From Cyanobacteria bacterium UBA8156 (GTDB taxonomy: Bacteria > Cyanobacteriota > Cyanobacteriia > Pseudanabaenales > Pseudanabaenaceae): a stretch of DNA of 5,619 nt. This document shows, piece by piece, positions 1-5,619 of the stretch (its first letter is position 1; each line of letters starts with the position of its first letter). The notes under the pieces were generated by a model. It was given only the letters and a program-made list of their open reading frames with translations. It did not search any database and was not told the DNA's origin. The stretch lies in assembly GCA_003456125.1 (NCBI GenBank), contig DMPD01000073.1:1-5619 (forward strand), written 5' to 3'. The translations under genes were made by a program, and so were the position numbers.

Positions 1-394
1 CCGGCTTGATGTCGCAGTGCACCGCCCCCAAATCGTGAATGCCCTGCAACCCCGCCAACACCCCCACCACCAAATCCCGAATTTGCGGCCAGGTCAGAGG
101 CGATCGCCGTTCAATGGGCTCCCGGAGGGTGCCCCCCTCACAGTACTCCGCCACCAAAAACCGCCGATTTTCTTCGTGGAGCAACGTGTAGGTGGCCATC
201 ACATTGGGATGCTGCAACGCCAACGGCAACCGTAACTCCCGCAACAGGTTCCGCGTCGGAAACGCCAGCTTGCTCAATTCCTTGAGGGCCACCAAGCCCC
301 CACCCCGCCGCTCACAGGCACAAAACACCTTGCCAAATTGACCGCGCCCCACCAACCCCCACAGCCGGTAGCGAGGCTCCTGCGGACGCTTCAT
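1..394 (-). CDS. Ser/Thr protein kinase, eukaryotic-like (N-terminal part; runs off left edge)
   Basis: This is the first 131 codons of a Hanks-type protein kinase, read leftwards from an ATG at 394-392 and cut by the window edge. The N-lobe is complete. The glycine-rich loop GRGQFGKV covers residues 16-23, the VALKE motif carries the ATP-binding Lys38, Glu53 in RELRL is the likely alpha-C partner, HPN lies at 62-64 and the hinge at about 81-90. The catalytic loop begins HCDIKP at 126-131, with Asp128 as the presumed catalytic base. The usual HRD arginine is Cys127, so this is a non-RD kinase. The kinase domain starts within about ten residues of the N terminus, with no domain ahead of it. 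The ATG is preceded by a G-rich, Shine-Dalgarno-like run, and I see no better upstream start in frame. It is divergent from petC. The substrate, the C-terminal domains and any membrane anchor are unknown because they lie outside the window. Confidence 0.9.
   Translation of the reverse strand, partial: MKRPQEPRYRLWGLVGRGQFGKVFCACERRGGGLVALKELSKLAFPTRNLLRELRLPLALQHPNVMATYTLLHEENRRFLVAEYCEGGTLREPIERRSPLTWPQIRDLVVGVLAGLQGIHDLGAVHCDIKP
100..107. repeat. HIP1 octamer (GCGATCGC)
   Basis: This is an exact copy of the highly iterated palindrome that is over-represented in many cyanobacterial genomes. It lies inside the kinase coding sequence. Four more exact copies occur in the window, all inside the rel gene. 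The motif supports a cyanobacterial origin. Its function is unsettled. Confidence 0.85.
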
Positions 395-463
395 CGCCGC
401 CCCCCAATGCTTGTTACTACCATGACCGAAAACCGGCGGCCCATCCCCCAAACGTCGCCCCCG

Positions 464-481
464 TTAACATTTCTTTGCAAA
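464..481 (+). promoter_or_regulatory. HLR1-like direct repeat, possible RpaB binding site
   Basis: The bases TTAACATT-TC-TTTGCAAA fit the published cyanobacterial HLR1 consensus, two KTTACAWW half-sites separated by 2 bp, with one mismatch in each half. HLR1 is bound by the response regulator RpaB, which controls many photosynthesis genes in response to light. The element sits about 25 bp upstream of a possible -10 box, TAAGAT at 506-511, which is a usual position for an activator. This is inference from a degenerate motif. It could equally act on the divergent kinase gene, or be chance. Confidence 0.35.
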
Positions 482-626
482 GGCACCGGGTGGGAGCGGG
501 GCCAGTAAGATAGGAACAGGGTACAAAAAACGTTACATCAAGCTGTTTGGCTTTGCGCTCGACCTTCAGCAAGATTTTCCGGTTGTCCAACTCATCCTTG
601 GGCAGATCCATTCTTGGACCCGCCTT

Positions 627-656
627 TTGACATCTGTGCTTTTGCCCACTTTTAAT
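627..656 (+). promoter_or_regulatory. Sigma70-type promoter immediately upstream of petC
   Basis: A perfect -35 box, TTGACA (627-632), is followed after 18 bp by TTTAAT (651-656), one mismatch from the -10 consensus. Transcription would be expected to begin at about 662-664, only four to six bases before the petC ATG at 668. If used, it would give an almost leaderless petCA mRNA. A longer transcript from an upstream promoter near 506-511 is an alternative. Confidence 0.6.
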
Positions 657-667
657 GCGTTGAAAAA

Positions 668-1210
668 ATGAGTCAAGCATCTATACCGTCGGGCGATGTG
701 CCCAGCATGGGTCGCCGCCAATTGATGAATTTGTTGATGTGGAGTTCGGCAGCGGTGACCGCCGGCGGTGGCTTGTATGCCTTCGTCAGCTTCTTTGTGC
801 CGTCGGCCAGCGGTGGTGCCGGTGGTGGCGTGACGGCCAAAGATGCCCAGGGCAACGACCTGGCGGCCTCGAAGTTTCTGGCCGAACACCAACCGGGCGA
901 TCGGGTCTTGGCCCAGGGCTTGAAGGGAGATCCCACCTATGTGGTGGTGACCGAAGATCGCGAAATTGCCAACTACGGTCTGAATGCAGTGTGTACCCAC
1001 CTGGGGTGTGTGGTGCCCTGGAATGCGGCCGAAAACAAGTTCATTTGTCCGTGCCACGGCTCCCAGTACAACACGGAAGGGAAAGTGGTGCGTGGGCCAG
1101 CGCCGTTGTCGTTGGCGTTGGCGCATGCCACCGTCGAAAACGAAAAGGTACAATTCACCCCCTGGACCGAAACCGATTTTCGGACTGGCGAAGCCCCGTG
1201 GTGGGCCTAA
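668..1210 (+). CDS. petC: Cytochrome b6f complex Rieske iron-sulfur subunit
   Basis: PetC carries the 2Fe-2S cluster that takes electrons from plastoquinol and passes them to cytochrome f in the thylakoid cytochrome b6f complex. The 180-residue length matches cyanobacterial PetC. The N terminus has a twin-arginine stretch, GRRQLMNLL (residues 15-23), then a hydrophobic segment at about 21-45 that should serve as an uncleaved Tat signal anchor, and a glycine-rich hinge at about 48-54. Cluster box I is CTHLGC (109-114) and box II CPCHGS (127-132). Cys109, His111, Cys127 and His130 are the ligands, and Cys114 and Cys129 form the expected disulfide. The C terminus, TGEAPWWA, is typical. The start at 668 gives the usual length of N-terminal extension before GRRQ. 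There is no clear Shine-Dalgarno sequence. petA follows after 32 bp, so the two are probably one operon. Confidence 0.97.
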   Translation: MSQASIPSGDVPSMGRRQLMNLLMWSSAAVTAGGGLYAFVSFFVPSASGGAGGGVTAKDAQGNDLAASKFLAEHQPGDRVLAQGLKGDPTYVVVTEDREIANYGLNAVCTHLGCVVPWNAAENKFICPCHGSQYNTEGKVVRGPAPLSLALAHATVENEKVQFTPWTETDFRTGEAPWWA

Positions 1211-1242
1211 CTTTTGCAAACCGCTCTATAACCCCTATTCCT

Positions 1243-2238
1243 ATGAAGTTTGGTATGTCTGGAAAGGGCCTGCGGGCCCTTAGCCCCCGTTTGTGCGGGG
1301 CGGTCTCTTTGGTGGCGGTGATGGTGGCGGTGATGGTAGGACTGGGGGCGAAGCCGGTGGCCGCCTATCCGTACTATGCCCAGGCGGCCTACGAAAATCC
1401 CCGCGAAGCGACAGGGCGGATTGTGTGCGCCAATTGTCACTTGGCGGCCAAACCCGTGCAACTGGAGTTGCCCCACTCCGTCAAGCCGGATACGGTGTTT
1501 GAGGCGGTGGTGAAGGTGCCCTACGACCTCAATACCCAGCAGGTGTTGGGAGATGGCAGCAAAGGCGGTTTGAATGTAGGGGCGGTGTTGGTGTTGCCGG
1601 AAGGGTTCAAAATTGCCCCCGAAGACCGAATTCCGGAAGAAATGAAGGAAAAAGTCGGCGATACCTACTATCAACCCTACAGCGATGATAAAGAAAACAT
1701 CGTGTTGGTGGGGCCTGTCCCCGGCGAAGAATACCAAGAGATTGTCTTCCCGGTGCTTGCGCCTGACCCCAGCAAGGACAAGAACGTGAGTTTCTTGAAG
1801 TATGCGGTGCATGCCGGAGGCAATCGCGGCCGCGGGCAGTTGTATCCGACAGGGGCAAAGAGCAACAATGCCCGTTACGATGCACCGGCTTCGGGTCAAA
1901 TCACGGCGATTACCGAGGTCGAGCCCAACGATGATGAGGGTTTCCCCGGTGGCTACAAGCTGGAAATCGCCACGGATAAGGGCACGACGGTAGACGAAGT
2001 GGTGCCGTTTGGGCCCCAGTTGCTGGTGAAAGCCGGCCAAACGGTGACGGCGGGGCAACCCCTGACCAACGACCCGAATATGGGTGGCTTTGGGCAAATG
2101 GATGGGGAAATTGTGTTGCAAGACCCCCGTCGCATTCAGTGGTTGTTGGCGTTCTTTGCAGCGATTACGGTCACCCAAATCCTGTTTGTGCTGAAGAAGA
2201 AGCAAATCGAAAAGGTGCAGGCGGCCGAAGGGATTTAG
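1243..2238 (+). CDS. petA: Cytochrome f precursor, cytochrome b6f complex
   Basis: Cytochrome f is the c-type haem subunit that accepts electrons from the Rieske protein and reduces plastocyanin or cytochrome c6 in the thylakoid lumen. The precursor has 331 residues. A Sec-type signal peptide with a hydrophobic core at about 17-36 should be cleaved after Ala41 (VAA/YPYY), giving a mature chain of about 290 residues, normal for the family. Tyr42, the mature N-terminal residue, is the expected axial haem ligand through its amino group. The haem motif CANCH is at 62-66, with His66 as the other ligand. A single membrane helix lies at about 299-317, followed by a basic, stroma-side tail (KKKQIEK). 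The frame is open upstream through petC, but the ATG at 1243 is the one that gives the proper signal peptide. No Shine-Dalgarno sequence is evident. It is probably co-transcribed with petC. The signal-peptide region contains a hairpin and a 12-bp tandem repeat. Confidence 0.97.
   Translation: MKFGMSGKGLRALSPRLCGAVSLVAVMVAVMVGLGAKPVAAYPYYAQAAYENPREATGRIVCANCHLAAKPVQLELPHSVKPDTVFEAVVKVPYDLNTQQVLGDGSKGGLNVGAVLVLPEGFKIAPEDRIPEEMKEKVGDTYYQPYSDDKENIVLVGPVPGEEYQEIVFPVLAPDPSKDKNVSFLKYAVHAGGNRGRGQLYPTGAKSNNARYDAPASGQITAITEVEPNDDEGFPGGYKLEIATDKGTTVDEVVPFGPQLLVKAGQTVTAGQPLTNDPNMGGFGQMDGEIVLQDPRRIQWLLAFFAAITVTQILFVLKKKQIEKVQAAEGI
1264..1281 (+). other. Stem-loop within the first codons of petA
   Basis: A perfect 7-bp GC-rich stem, AAGGGCC/GGCCCTT, closes on a 4-base loop, TGCG. 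It begins 21 bases after the A of the petA ATG, within the signal-peptide codons. As mRNA it would be a stable hairpin close to the ribosome loading site of a gene lacking an obvious Shine-Dalgarno sequence. Any effect on translation is inference. Confidence 0.5.
1311..1334 (+). repeat. petA: 12-bp tandem duplication in petA signal peptide
   Basis: The unit GGTGGCGGTGAT occurs twice in perfect tandem (1311-1322 and 1323-1334). Because it is 12 bp long it keeps the frame, and it produces the repeated VAVMVAVM at residues 24-31, inside the hydrophobic core of the cytochrome f signal peptide. It looks like a replication-slippage duplication that lengthened the core by four residues. Confidence 0.8.
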
Positions 2239-2264
2239 TTCTTCCCAAAGCCTTCCTCTGGGCA

Positions 2265-2296
2265 TCCCCCTTTCCCCTGGAAAGGGGGAATTTTTT
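2265..2296 (+). terminator. Rho-independent terminator of petCA
   Basis: A perfect 11-bp stem, TCCCCCTTTCC (2265-2275) with GGAAAGGGGGA (2279-2289), closes on a 3-base loop and is followed after one base by six T residues (2291-2296). It begins 27 bp after the petA stop codon. The T tract lies only on the plus-strand side, so it should serve petCA and not the convergent rel gene. Confidence 0.9.
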
Positions 2297-2394
2297 GCGG
2301 CACCCCATGGGCAAGTTTTTCCCCAACCCCTTCGCCGCGAAGGGGAGCCGGATGCCAAATCCTTCCCTGGGAGAGGGATTTAAGGTGAGGAAAT
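2297..2394. repeat. Hairpin-rich, repeat-like spacer between convergent petA and rel
   Basis: This spacer has two further inverted repeats. One, at 2327-2345, has an 8-bp stem, CCCCTTCG/CGAAGGGG, with a CCG loop. The other, at 2357-2381, pairs AAATCC with GGATTT and adds three inner pairs, one of them a wobble. Neither is followed by a T tract on either strand. On the minus strand the pattern of CCCTCTCCC, GGATTT, GGCTCCCCTTC and GAAGGGGTTGGGG resembles, from memory, dispersed intergenic repeats common in cyanobacteria. Repeat status is inferred, since only one copy is in the window. The 2357-2381 hairpin lies 13 bases after the rel stop and could protect that mRNA's 3' end. Confidence 0.45.
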
Positions 2395-4626
2395 TCATTC
2401 CCCCTCGGCCACCAACCGCCGAACCGTCAGGACATCCCCCATTTGCGATAGTTGGCGCAACACCGCTTCCAGTTGGGGGCGATCGCGAATGTCCAACCGG
2501 AGATCAATGGAAGCGGACTGATTGGGGGCCGTTGTGACGTTGGCCGCCCGCACGTTGATCCGCCGTTCCGACAGCCGATTGAGGATGTCCCCAAACACCC
2601 CGACCCGATCCAGCACTTCCACCCGCACATCCACCGGATAGGTCGCCGGCCGTCCGTTGGTCGCCACATTCGGATTCCAGCGCACCGGCAATTGGCGAGC
2701 TGGGGCGATCGCCGCGACATTGGCACAATCCTGGCGGTGGATGGCAATGCTGCGGTGGCCGCTGAAGGGCACAATCCCCAGAATGGCATCGCCCGGCAGC
2801 GGGCAACAACACCCCGCAAAATGATGCACGGCTCCCTCAATGCCCAAAATCGGCGCTTTGCTGGTGGTGACCGGCGTGACGGCGTAGGTGGGCAACTTCA
2901 CCGCCGGTTCGGGCCGCTCTTCCTCCCGGAGGCGATGGGCCACGGCGATCGCCGAGAGTTCGCCATAACCAATGGCCGCCAACAAATCTTCGACCGAGTG
3001 GAGGTTGCACCGTTCCACCACCTGCTCCATCCGTTCCGACTTCAGCAGGTTCTCAAAACCGGCTTTGCCCATTTCCTTTTCCAGAGCGGCCCGCCCCTGG
3101 GCGGTGTGCTCCTCTCGACACTCTTTTTTGAACCATTGCCGTACCCGGTTTTTGGCCGTACCGGTGGCGGCGAACTGAATCCAATCGTAGTGGGGATGGG
3201 CATTCTTCTGGGTGAGAATTTCCACAATGTCGCCGTTGTGCAACACCCGATCCAACGGCACAATCCGCCGATTCACCATCGCCCCAGCGCAGTGATTTCC
3301 CACCTCCGTGTGAATCCGGTAGGCAAAATCGACCGGGGTAGCCCCCACCGGCAAACAATACACATCCCCCTTCGGACTGAACACATACACCTCAGTATCA
3401 AAGAAGTTATCCTTCAGGGACTCCATGTATTCCCGGTCGTCCTTGACCTCCTTTTGCCACTCCACCAACTGCCGCAGCCAGTTGAACTTTTCGTCGTCGC
3501 GACTGGAGCCAAAATCACTGGAACGGGTCTCTTTGTACTTCCAATGGGCGGCAATGCCGTATTCCGCCACGTGGTGCATTTCCCAGGTGCGAATTTGCAC
3601 TTCGAGGGGCTGGCCCTGGGGCCCCACCACGGCCGTGTGCAACGATTGATAGCGGTTCGGCTTGGGCAAACCAATGTAATCCTTGAAGCGTCCCGGAATC
3701 GGGCGGAAACATTCGTGTACCTCCGCCAATACCCGATAGCACTCCGGTGAAGTTTCCACGATCGCCCGCACCGCCAAGATATCAAAAATCTCGTGATAGG
3801 GTTTCTGTTGGAGCTGCATCTTGCTGTAAATGCCATACAGATGCTTGGGACGACCGCTCACCTCAAAGTTTTGCAGACCGGCGGCCCGGAGCCGGTTTTT
3901 CAAATCCGTGACCATCTCTTCAATGAGGGCTTCCCGGTTGCGCCGGGTATCCGCCACCAAGCCTTGCATCTCCCGGTAGGCCTCCGGCTGCAGGTATTTG
4001 AACGCCAAATCCTCCAATTCCCACTTGATTTGCCAGATTCCCAACCGGTTCGCCAGGGGGGCAAAAATTTCCATCGTTTCTCGCGCAATCAGCACCTGTT
4101 TTTCCGGCTTGAGATGCTCCAGGGTGCGCATGTTGTGCAGGCGATCGGCCAATTTCACCACAATCACCCGAATATCTTGGGCCATCGCCAAAAACATCCG
4201 CCGGAAGTTCTCCGCCTGCCGCTCCGTCTTGCTGGCAAAATTGAACTTGGATAACTTGGTGACCCCCTCCACCAAGGTGCGCACTTCTACCCCAAACAGC
4301 CCTTCCAGATCGTCGCCGGTGATCTCGGTGTCTTCGATGATGTCGTGCAAAAAACCAGCGGCGACCATTGCCCGATCGCCGCCCAAATTTCGCAAAATTG
4401 TCGCCACCTGTACCGGATGCAGGATGTACGGTTCCCCCGATGCCCGATACTGCCCTTCGTGGCGATCGCGCGCAAACCGGTAGGCCTTTGCAATCTTCTG
4501 ATGCTCCGGGCGATCGGGCTCCCGCAAACACTCCTGCAACCAGAGGGGCAAAGCAACATCCGTGCCTACATCATTTACATCAGTGGCACCTTCGCCGGAG
4601 CGGCGGTCGTCGAGGTGGCGGTCCAT
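2395..4626 (-). CDS. rel: Bifunctional (p)ppGpp synthetase/hydrolase, RelA/SpoT family
   Basis: This long-form RSH enzyme makes (p)ppGpp from ATP and GTP/GDP and hydrolyses it, controlling the stringent response. Residues are numbered here from a GTG at 4668; subtract 14 for the preferred ATG at 4626 (743 residues). The HD hydrolase domain (about 60-215) has His84, HDIIED at 108-113 and Asp175 in KLADRLHNM. The synthetase domain (about 265-380) has RPKHLYGIYSKM at 273-284, Asp296 in FDILAVR, RFKD at 327-330 and Glu356 in LEVQIRT. TGS follows at about 425-487. The zinc-finger region has Cys620, Cys621, His644 and Cys648, and ACT occupies about 680-752. All catalytic residues of both activities appear present, and the basic RFKD motif is the form found in bifunctional Rel enzymes. 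The ATG start is preferred because a likely -10 box, TACAAT, lies inside the 14-codon extension. It is convergent with petA and divergent from the SbcD-like gene. Confidence 0.95.
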   Translation of the reverse strand: MDRHLDDRRSGEGATDVNDVGTDVALPLWLQECLREPDRPEHQKIAKAYRFARDRHEGQYRASGEPYILHPVQVATILRNLGGDRAMVAAGFLHDIIEDTEITGDDLEGLFGVEVRTLVEGVTKLSKFNFASKTERQAENFRRMFLAMAQDIRVIVVKLADRLHNMRTLEHLKPEKQVLIARETMEIFAPLANRLGIWQIKWELEDLAFKYLQPEAYREMQGLVADTRRNREALIEEMVTDLKNRLRAAGLQNFEVSGRPKHLYGIYSKMQLQQKPYHEIFDILAVRAIVETSPECYRVLAEVHECFRPIPGRFKDYIGLPKPNRYQSLHTAVVGPQGQPLEVQIRTWEMHHVAEYGIAAHWKYKETRSSDFGSSRDDEKFNWLRQLVEWQKEVKDDREYMESLKDNFFDTEVYVFSPKGDVYCLPVGATPVDFAYRIHTEVGNHCAGAMVNRRIVPLDRVLHNGDIVEILTQKNAHPHYDWIQFAATGTAKNRVRQWFKKECREEHTAQGRAALEKEMGKAGFENLLKSERMEQVVERCNLHSVEDLLAAIGYGELSAIAVAHRLREEERPEPAVKLPTYAVTPVTTSKAPILGIEGAVHHFAGCCCPLPGDAILGIVPFSGHRSIAIHRQDCANVAAIAPARQLPVRWNPNVATNGRPATYPVDVRVEVLDRVGVFGDILNRLSERRINVRAANVTTAPNQSASIDLRLDIRDRPQLEAVLRQLSQMGDVLTVRRLVAEGE
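2479..2486. repeat. HIP1 octamer (GCGATCGC)
   Basis: This exact copy falls in the codons for the C-terminal ACT domain of rel. Confidence 0.85.
2705..2712. repeat. HIP1 octamer (GCGATCGC)
   Basis: This exact copy falls in rel between the zinc-finger and ACT regions, in the codons for the alanine-rich AAIAPA stretch. Confidence 0.85.
2945..2952. repeat. HIP1 octamer (GCGATCGC)
   Basis: This exact copy falls in rel in the codons for the SAIAVA stretch, in the helical region before the zinc finger. Confidence 0.85.
4462..4469. repeat. HIP1 octamer (GCGATCGC)
   Basis: This exact copy falls in rel near the start of the HD domain, in the codons for the FARDRH stretch. Confidence 0.85.
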
Positions 4627-4634
4627 AGGTTGGC

Positions 4635-4662
4635 TTGACAATGGGGTATCTGGTATTGTAAC
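4635..4662 (+). promoter_or_regulatory. Possible promoter for the SbcD-like gene
   Basis: A perfect -35 box, TTGACA (4635-4640), is followed after 16 bp by TGTAAC (4657-4662), two mismatches from the -10 consensus. Transcription would start near 4669, leaving a leader of about 17 bases before the ATG at 4686. It overlaps the promoter proposed for rel on the opposite strand. Confidence 0.45.
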
Positions 4663-4682
4663 GCACACACACGGGGTCGCAA
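4655..4682 (-). promoter_or_regulatory. Possible promoter for rel
   Basis: On the minus strand TTGCGA (4682-4677) and TACAAT (4660-4655, one mismatch from consensus) are 16 bp apart. Transcription would start near 4648, giving a leader of about 22 bases to the ATG at 4626. The -10 box overlaps the octamer GTTACAAT (4663-4656), a perfect single HLR1 half-site. No second half-site is next to it. Confidence 0.45.
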
Positions 4683-4685
4683 CCG

Positions 4686-5619
4686 ATGCGCATTGTTCAT
4701 CTGGCCGATCTTCACCTCGGCTTTCGGGCCTATCACCGGCTCACCGACCGGGGGATCAACCGCCGGGAAGCGGATGTGTTTGCCGCCTTCCGCGAGGCCC
4801 TCGATCGCGCCGCCGAGTTGCAGCCGGATGCAGTACTGATGGCCGGCGATGTGTTTCATGTGCCCCGCCCCAGCAACTATGCCCTGGTGCAGTCCCAAGC
4901 CGAGTTGTTCCGGTTTCGCCAGAAGTGCCCCGCGCCGGTGGTGATGATTGCCGGCAACCATGAATCGGTGCGCTCTGCGGACAACCGTTGCATTCTGGAA
5001 TTGCTGACGGCGGTGCCGGGGGTGCAAGCGGTGACGGAAAATCCCGAAGCGGTGACGGTGGGAGACCTCCGGGTGGTTTGCCTGCCCCACAACAGCTTGT
5101 CCCGTCTGCCCACCATCGATTTGCGGCCCGATCCCCAGGCTCTGTACAATGTGTTGATGCTGCACGGCACTGTGGATAGCAACCGCATCAACGACTACGG
5201 GGGCTACGATGTGCCGGCGGATTTGCTGGAACTCCCCTGGGATTACGTCGCCTGCGGTCACTACCATACCTACACCCATCTGGGCCGCCACGCCTACTAC
5301 GCCGGGGCGATCGAACGCACCAGCAACAACATCTGGCAAGAAGCCAACGAAGAGAAGGGGTTTATCGGATTTGACCTCGCCAACCACCAAGCCCATTTCC
5401 ATGCATTGCACAAACCCCGCCCCACCATCGATTTGCCCCCCATCGACGCTTTTGGCAAAGACGTGGCCACCCTCAACCAAGAACTAGCCGCAAACGTGGC
5501 GGCGATCGACATCACCGATAAACTGGTGCGGCAACGGATCGTGAACCTCCCCAAAAGCCAACAGTCCCAGTTGGATGCCCGGCTACTGCGGCAATGGCAG
5601 ACCCAAGCGGTACACTATT
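4686..5619 (+). CDS. sbcD: SbcD/Mre11-like metallophosphoesterase, DNA-repair nuclease subunit (3' end outside window)
   Basis: This is the first 311 codons of a calcineurin-like phosphoesterase of the SbcD/Mre11 group, whose members pair with an SMC-like ATPase (SbcC/Rad50) to process DNA ends and hairpins. The metal-binding motifs are intact and in order: DLH at 8-10 (Asp8, His10), GDVFH at 54-58 (Asp55), GNHE at 90-93 (Asn91, His92), LHG at 159-161 (His160) and GHYH at 191-194. The region after about residue 240, with RPTIDLPPID, resembles the capping domain seen in SbcCD subunit D homologues. The ATG at 4686 places the DLH motif right at the N terminus, as usual, and a GGGG run lies about 9 bases upstream. 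The SbcD assignment rests on overall pattern, so the symbol is moderately sure. A partner SbcC-like gene might follow downstream but is not in view. Confidence 0.85.
   Translation, partial: MRIVHLADLHLGFRAYHRLTDRGINRREADVFAAFREALDRAAELQPDAVLMAGDVFHVPRPSNYALVQSQAELFRFRQKCPAPVVMIAGNHESVRSADNRCILELLTAVPGVQAVTENPEAVTVGDLRVVCLPHNSLSRLPTIDLRPDPQALYNVLMLHGTVDSNRINDYGGYDVPADLLELPWDYVACGHYHTYTHLGRHAYYAGAIERTSNNIWQEANEEKGFIGFDLANHQAHFHALHKPRPTIDLPPIDAFGKDVATLNQELAANVAAIDITDKLVRQRIVNLPKSQQSQLDARLLRQWQTQAVHY

Larger units (their letters stand above)
395..667. promoter_or_regulatory. Divergent intergenic region, kinase / petCA
   Basis: This 273-bp stretch separates the leftward kinase from the rightward petCA operon and holds no convincing gene. 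The best open frame is a 28-codon one on the plus strand from 422, with no recognisable features. The region contains an HLR1-like element at 464-481, a possible -10 box TAAGAT at 506-511, a lone HLR1 half-site GTTACATC at 532-539, and a strong -35/-10 pair at 627-656 next to petC. I could not find a good sigma70 promoter facing the kinase. Confidence 0.7.

Noticed and set aside
422..508. A 28-codon plus-strand open frame in the kinase-petC intergenic region.
   Set aside because: It has no ribosome binding site, no recognisable protein features, and runs through the HLR1-like element. Chance openness at this length is common.
585..619. An inverted repeat, GTCCAA/TTGGAC, in the petC upstream region as a possible leader hairpin or riboswitch.
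   Set aside because: Only six pairs across a 23-base gap, with no further pairing. It is too weak to support an RNA element.
739..1242. A long upstream extension of the petA frame, overlapping petC in another frame and giving a 499-residue product.
   Set aside because: The extra 168 codons are arginine-, glycine- and cysteine-rich shadow sequence of petC. The ATG at 1243 gives a proper cytochrome f signal peptide and family length.
1207..2358. A 383-codon open frame antisense to petA.
   Set aside because: It mirrors petA codons in a GC-rich genome, its histidine/arginine-rich product has no recognisable domain, and it has no promoter or start context of its own.
2452..3750. A 432-codon open frame on the plus strand, antisense to rel.
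   Set aside because: The rel frame is fully explained by conserved catalytic motifs. The antisense product is histidine-, proline- and arginine-rich without domain features, as expected of a codon-bias shadow.
1..5619. A CRISPR array, tRNA or rRNA gene, insertion sequence, phage remnant or defence system.
   Set aside because: No direct-repeat array, cloverleaf, transposase, integrase or terminal inverted repeats were seen. Nearly all sequence is accounted for by five housekeeping-type genes.

Overview
The window is an ordinary chromosomal stretch from a GC-rich cyanobacterium. Three things support this. The adjacent genes for the Rieske protein (petC) and cytochrome f (petA) are in the order typical of cyanobacteria. 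Both proteins are strongly cyanobacterial in sequence. There are also five exact copies of the HIP1 octamer GCGATCGC, a cyanobacterial genome signature. I cannot name the genus with confidence.

Layout, left to right. Positions 1-394 (minus) hold the N-terminal part of an atypical Ser/Thr protein kinase with an HCD catalytic loop. Positions 395-667 form a divergent regulatory region with an HLR1-like (RpaB-type) element and a near-consensus sigma70 promoter very close to petC. Positions 668-1210 (petC) and 1243-2238 (petA) form a two-gene operon, ended by a strong rho-independent terminator at 2265-2296. Positions 2297-2394 are a hairpin-rich, repeat-like spacer between convergent genes. Positions 2395-4626 (minus) encode a full-length Rel/SpoT-type bifunctional (p)ppGpp synthetase/hydrolase. 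Positions 4627-4685 are a compact divergent promoter region. Positions 4686-5619 (plus) hold the first 311 codons of an SbcD/Mre11-like metallophosphoesterase that runs off the right edge.

The genes do not form one pathway. petCA encodes two redox subunits of the cytochrome b6f complex. Rel sets the alarmone level in the stringent response. The kinase is presumably a signalling protein, and the SbcD-like protein is a DNA-repair nuclease subunit. Only petC and petA are plausibly co-transcribed.

I see no previously undescribed system here. The points worth a second look are mostly regulatory or small in scale: a petC promoter that predicts a nearly leaderless mRNA, a possible distal RpaB site, a hairpin and a 12-bp tandem duplication in the petA signal-peptide region, a repeat-like spacer, overlapping divergent promoters that bear on the rel start codon, and the non-RD kinase loop.
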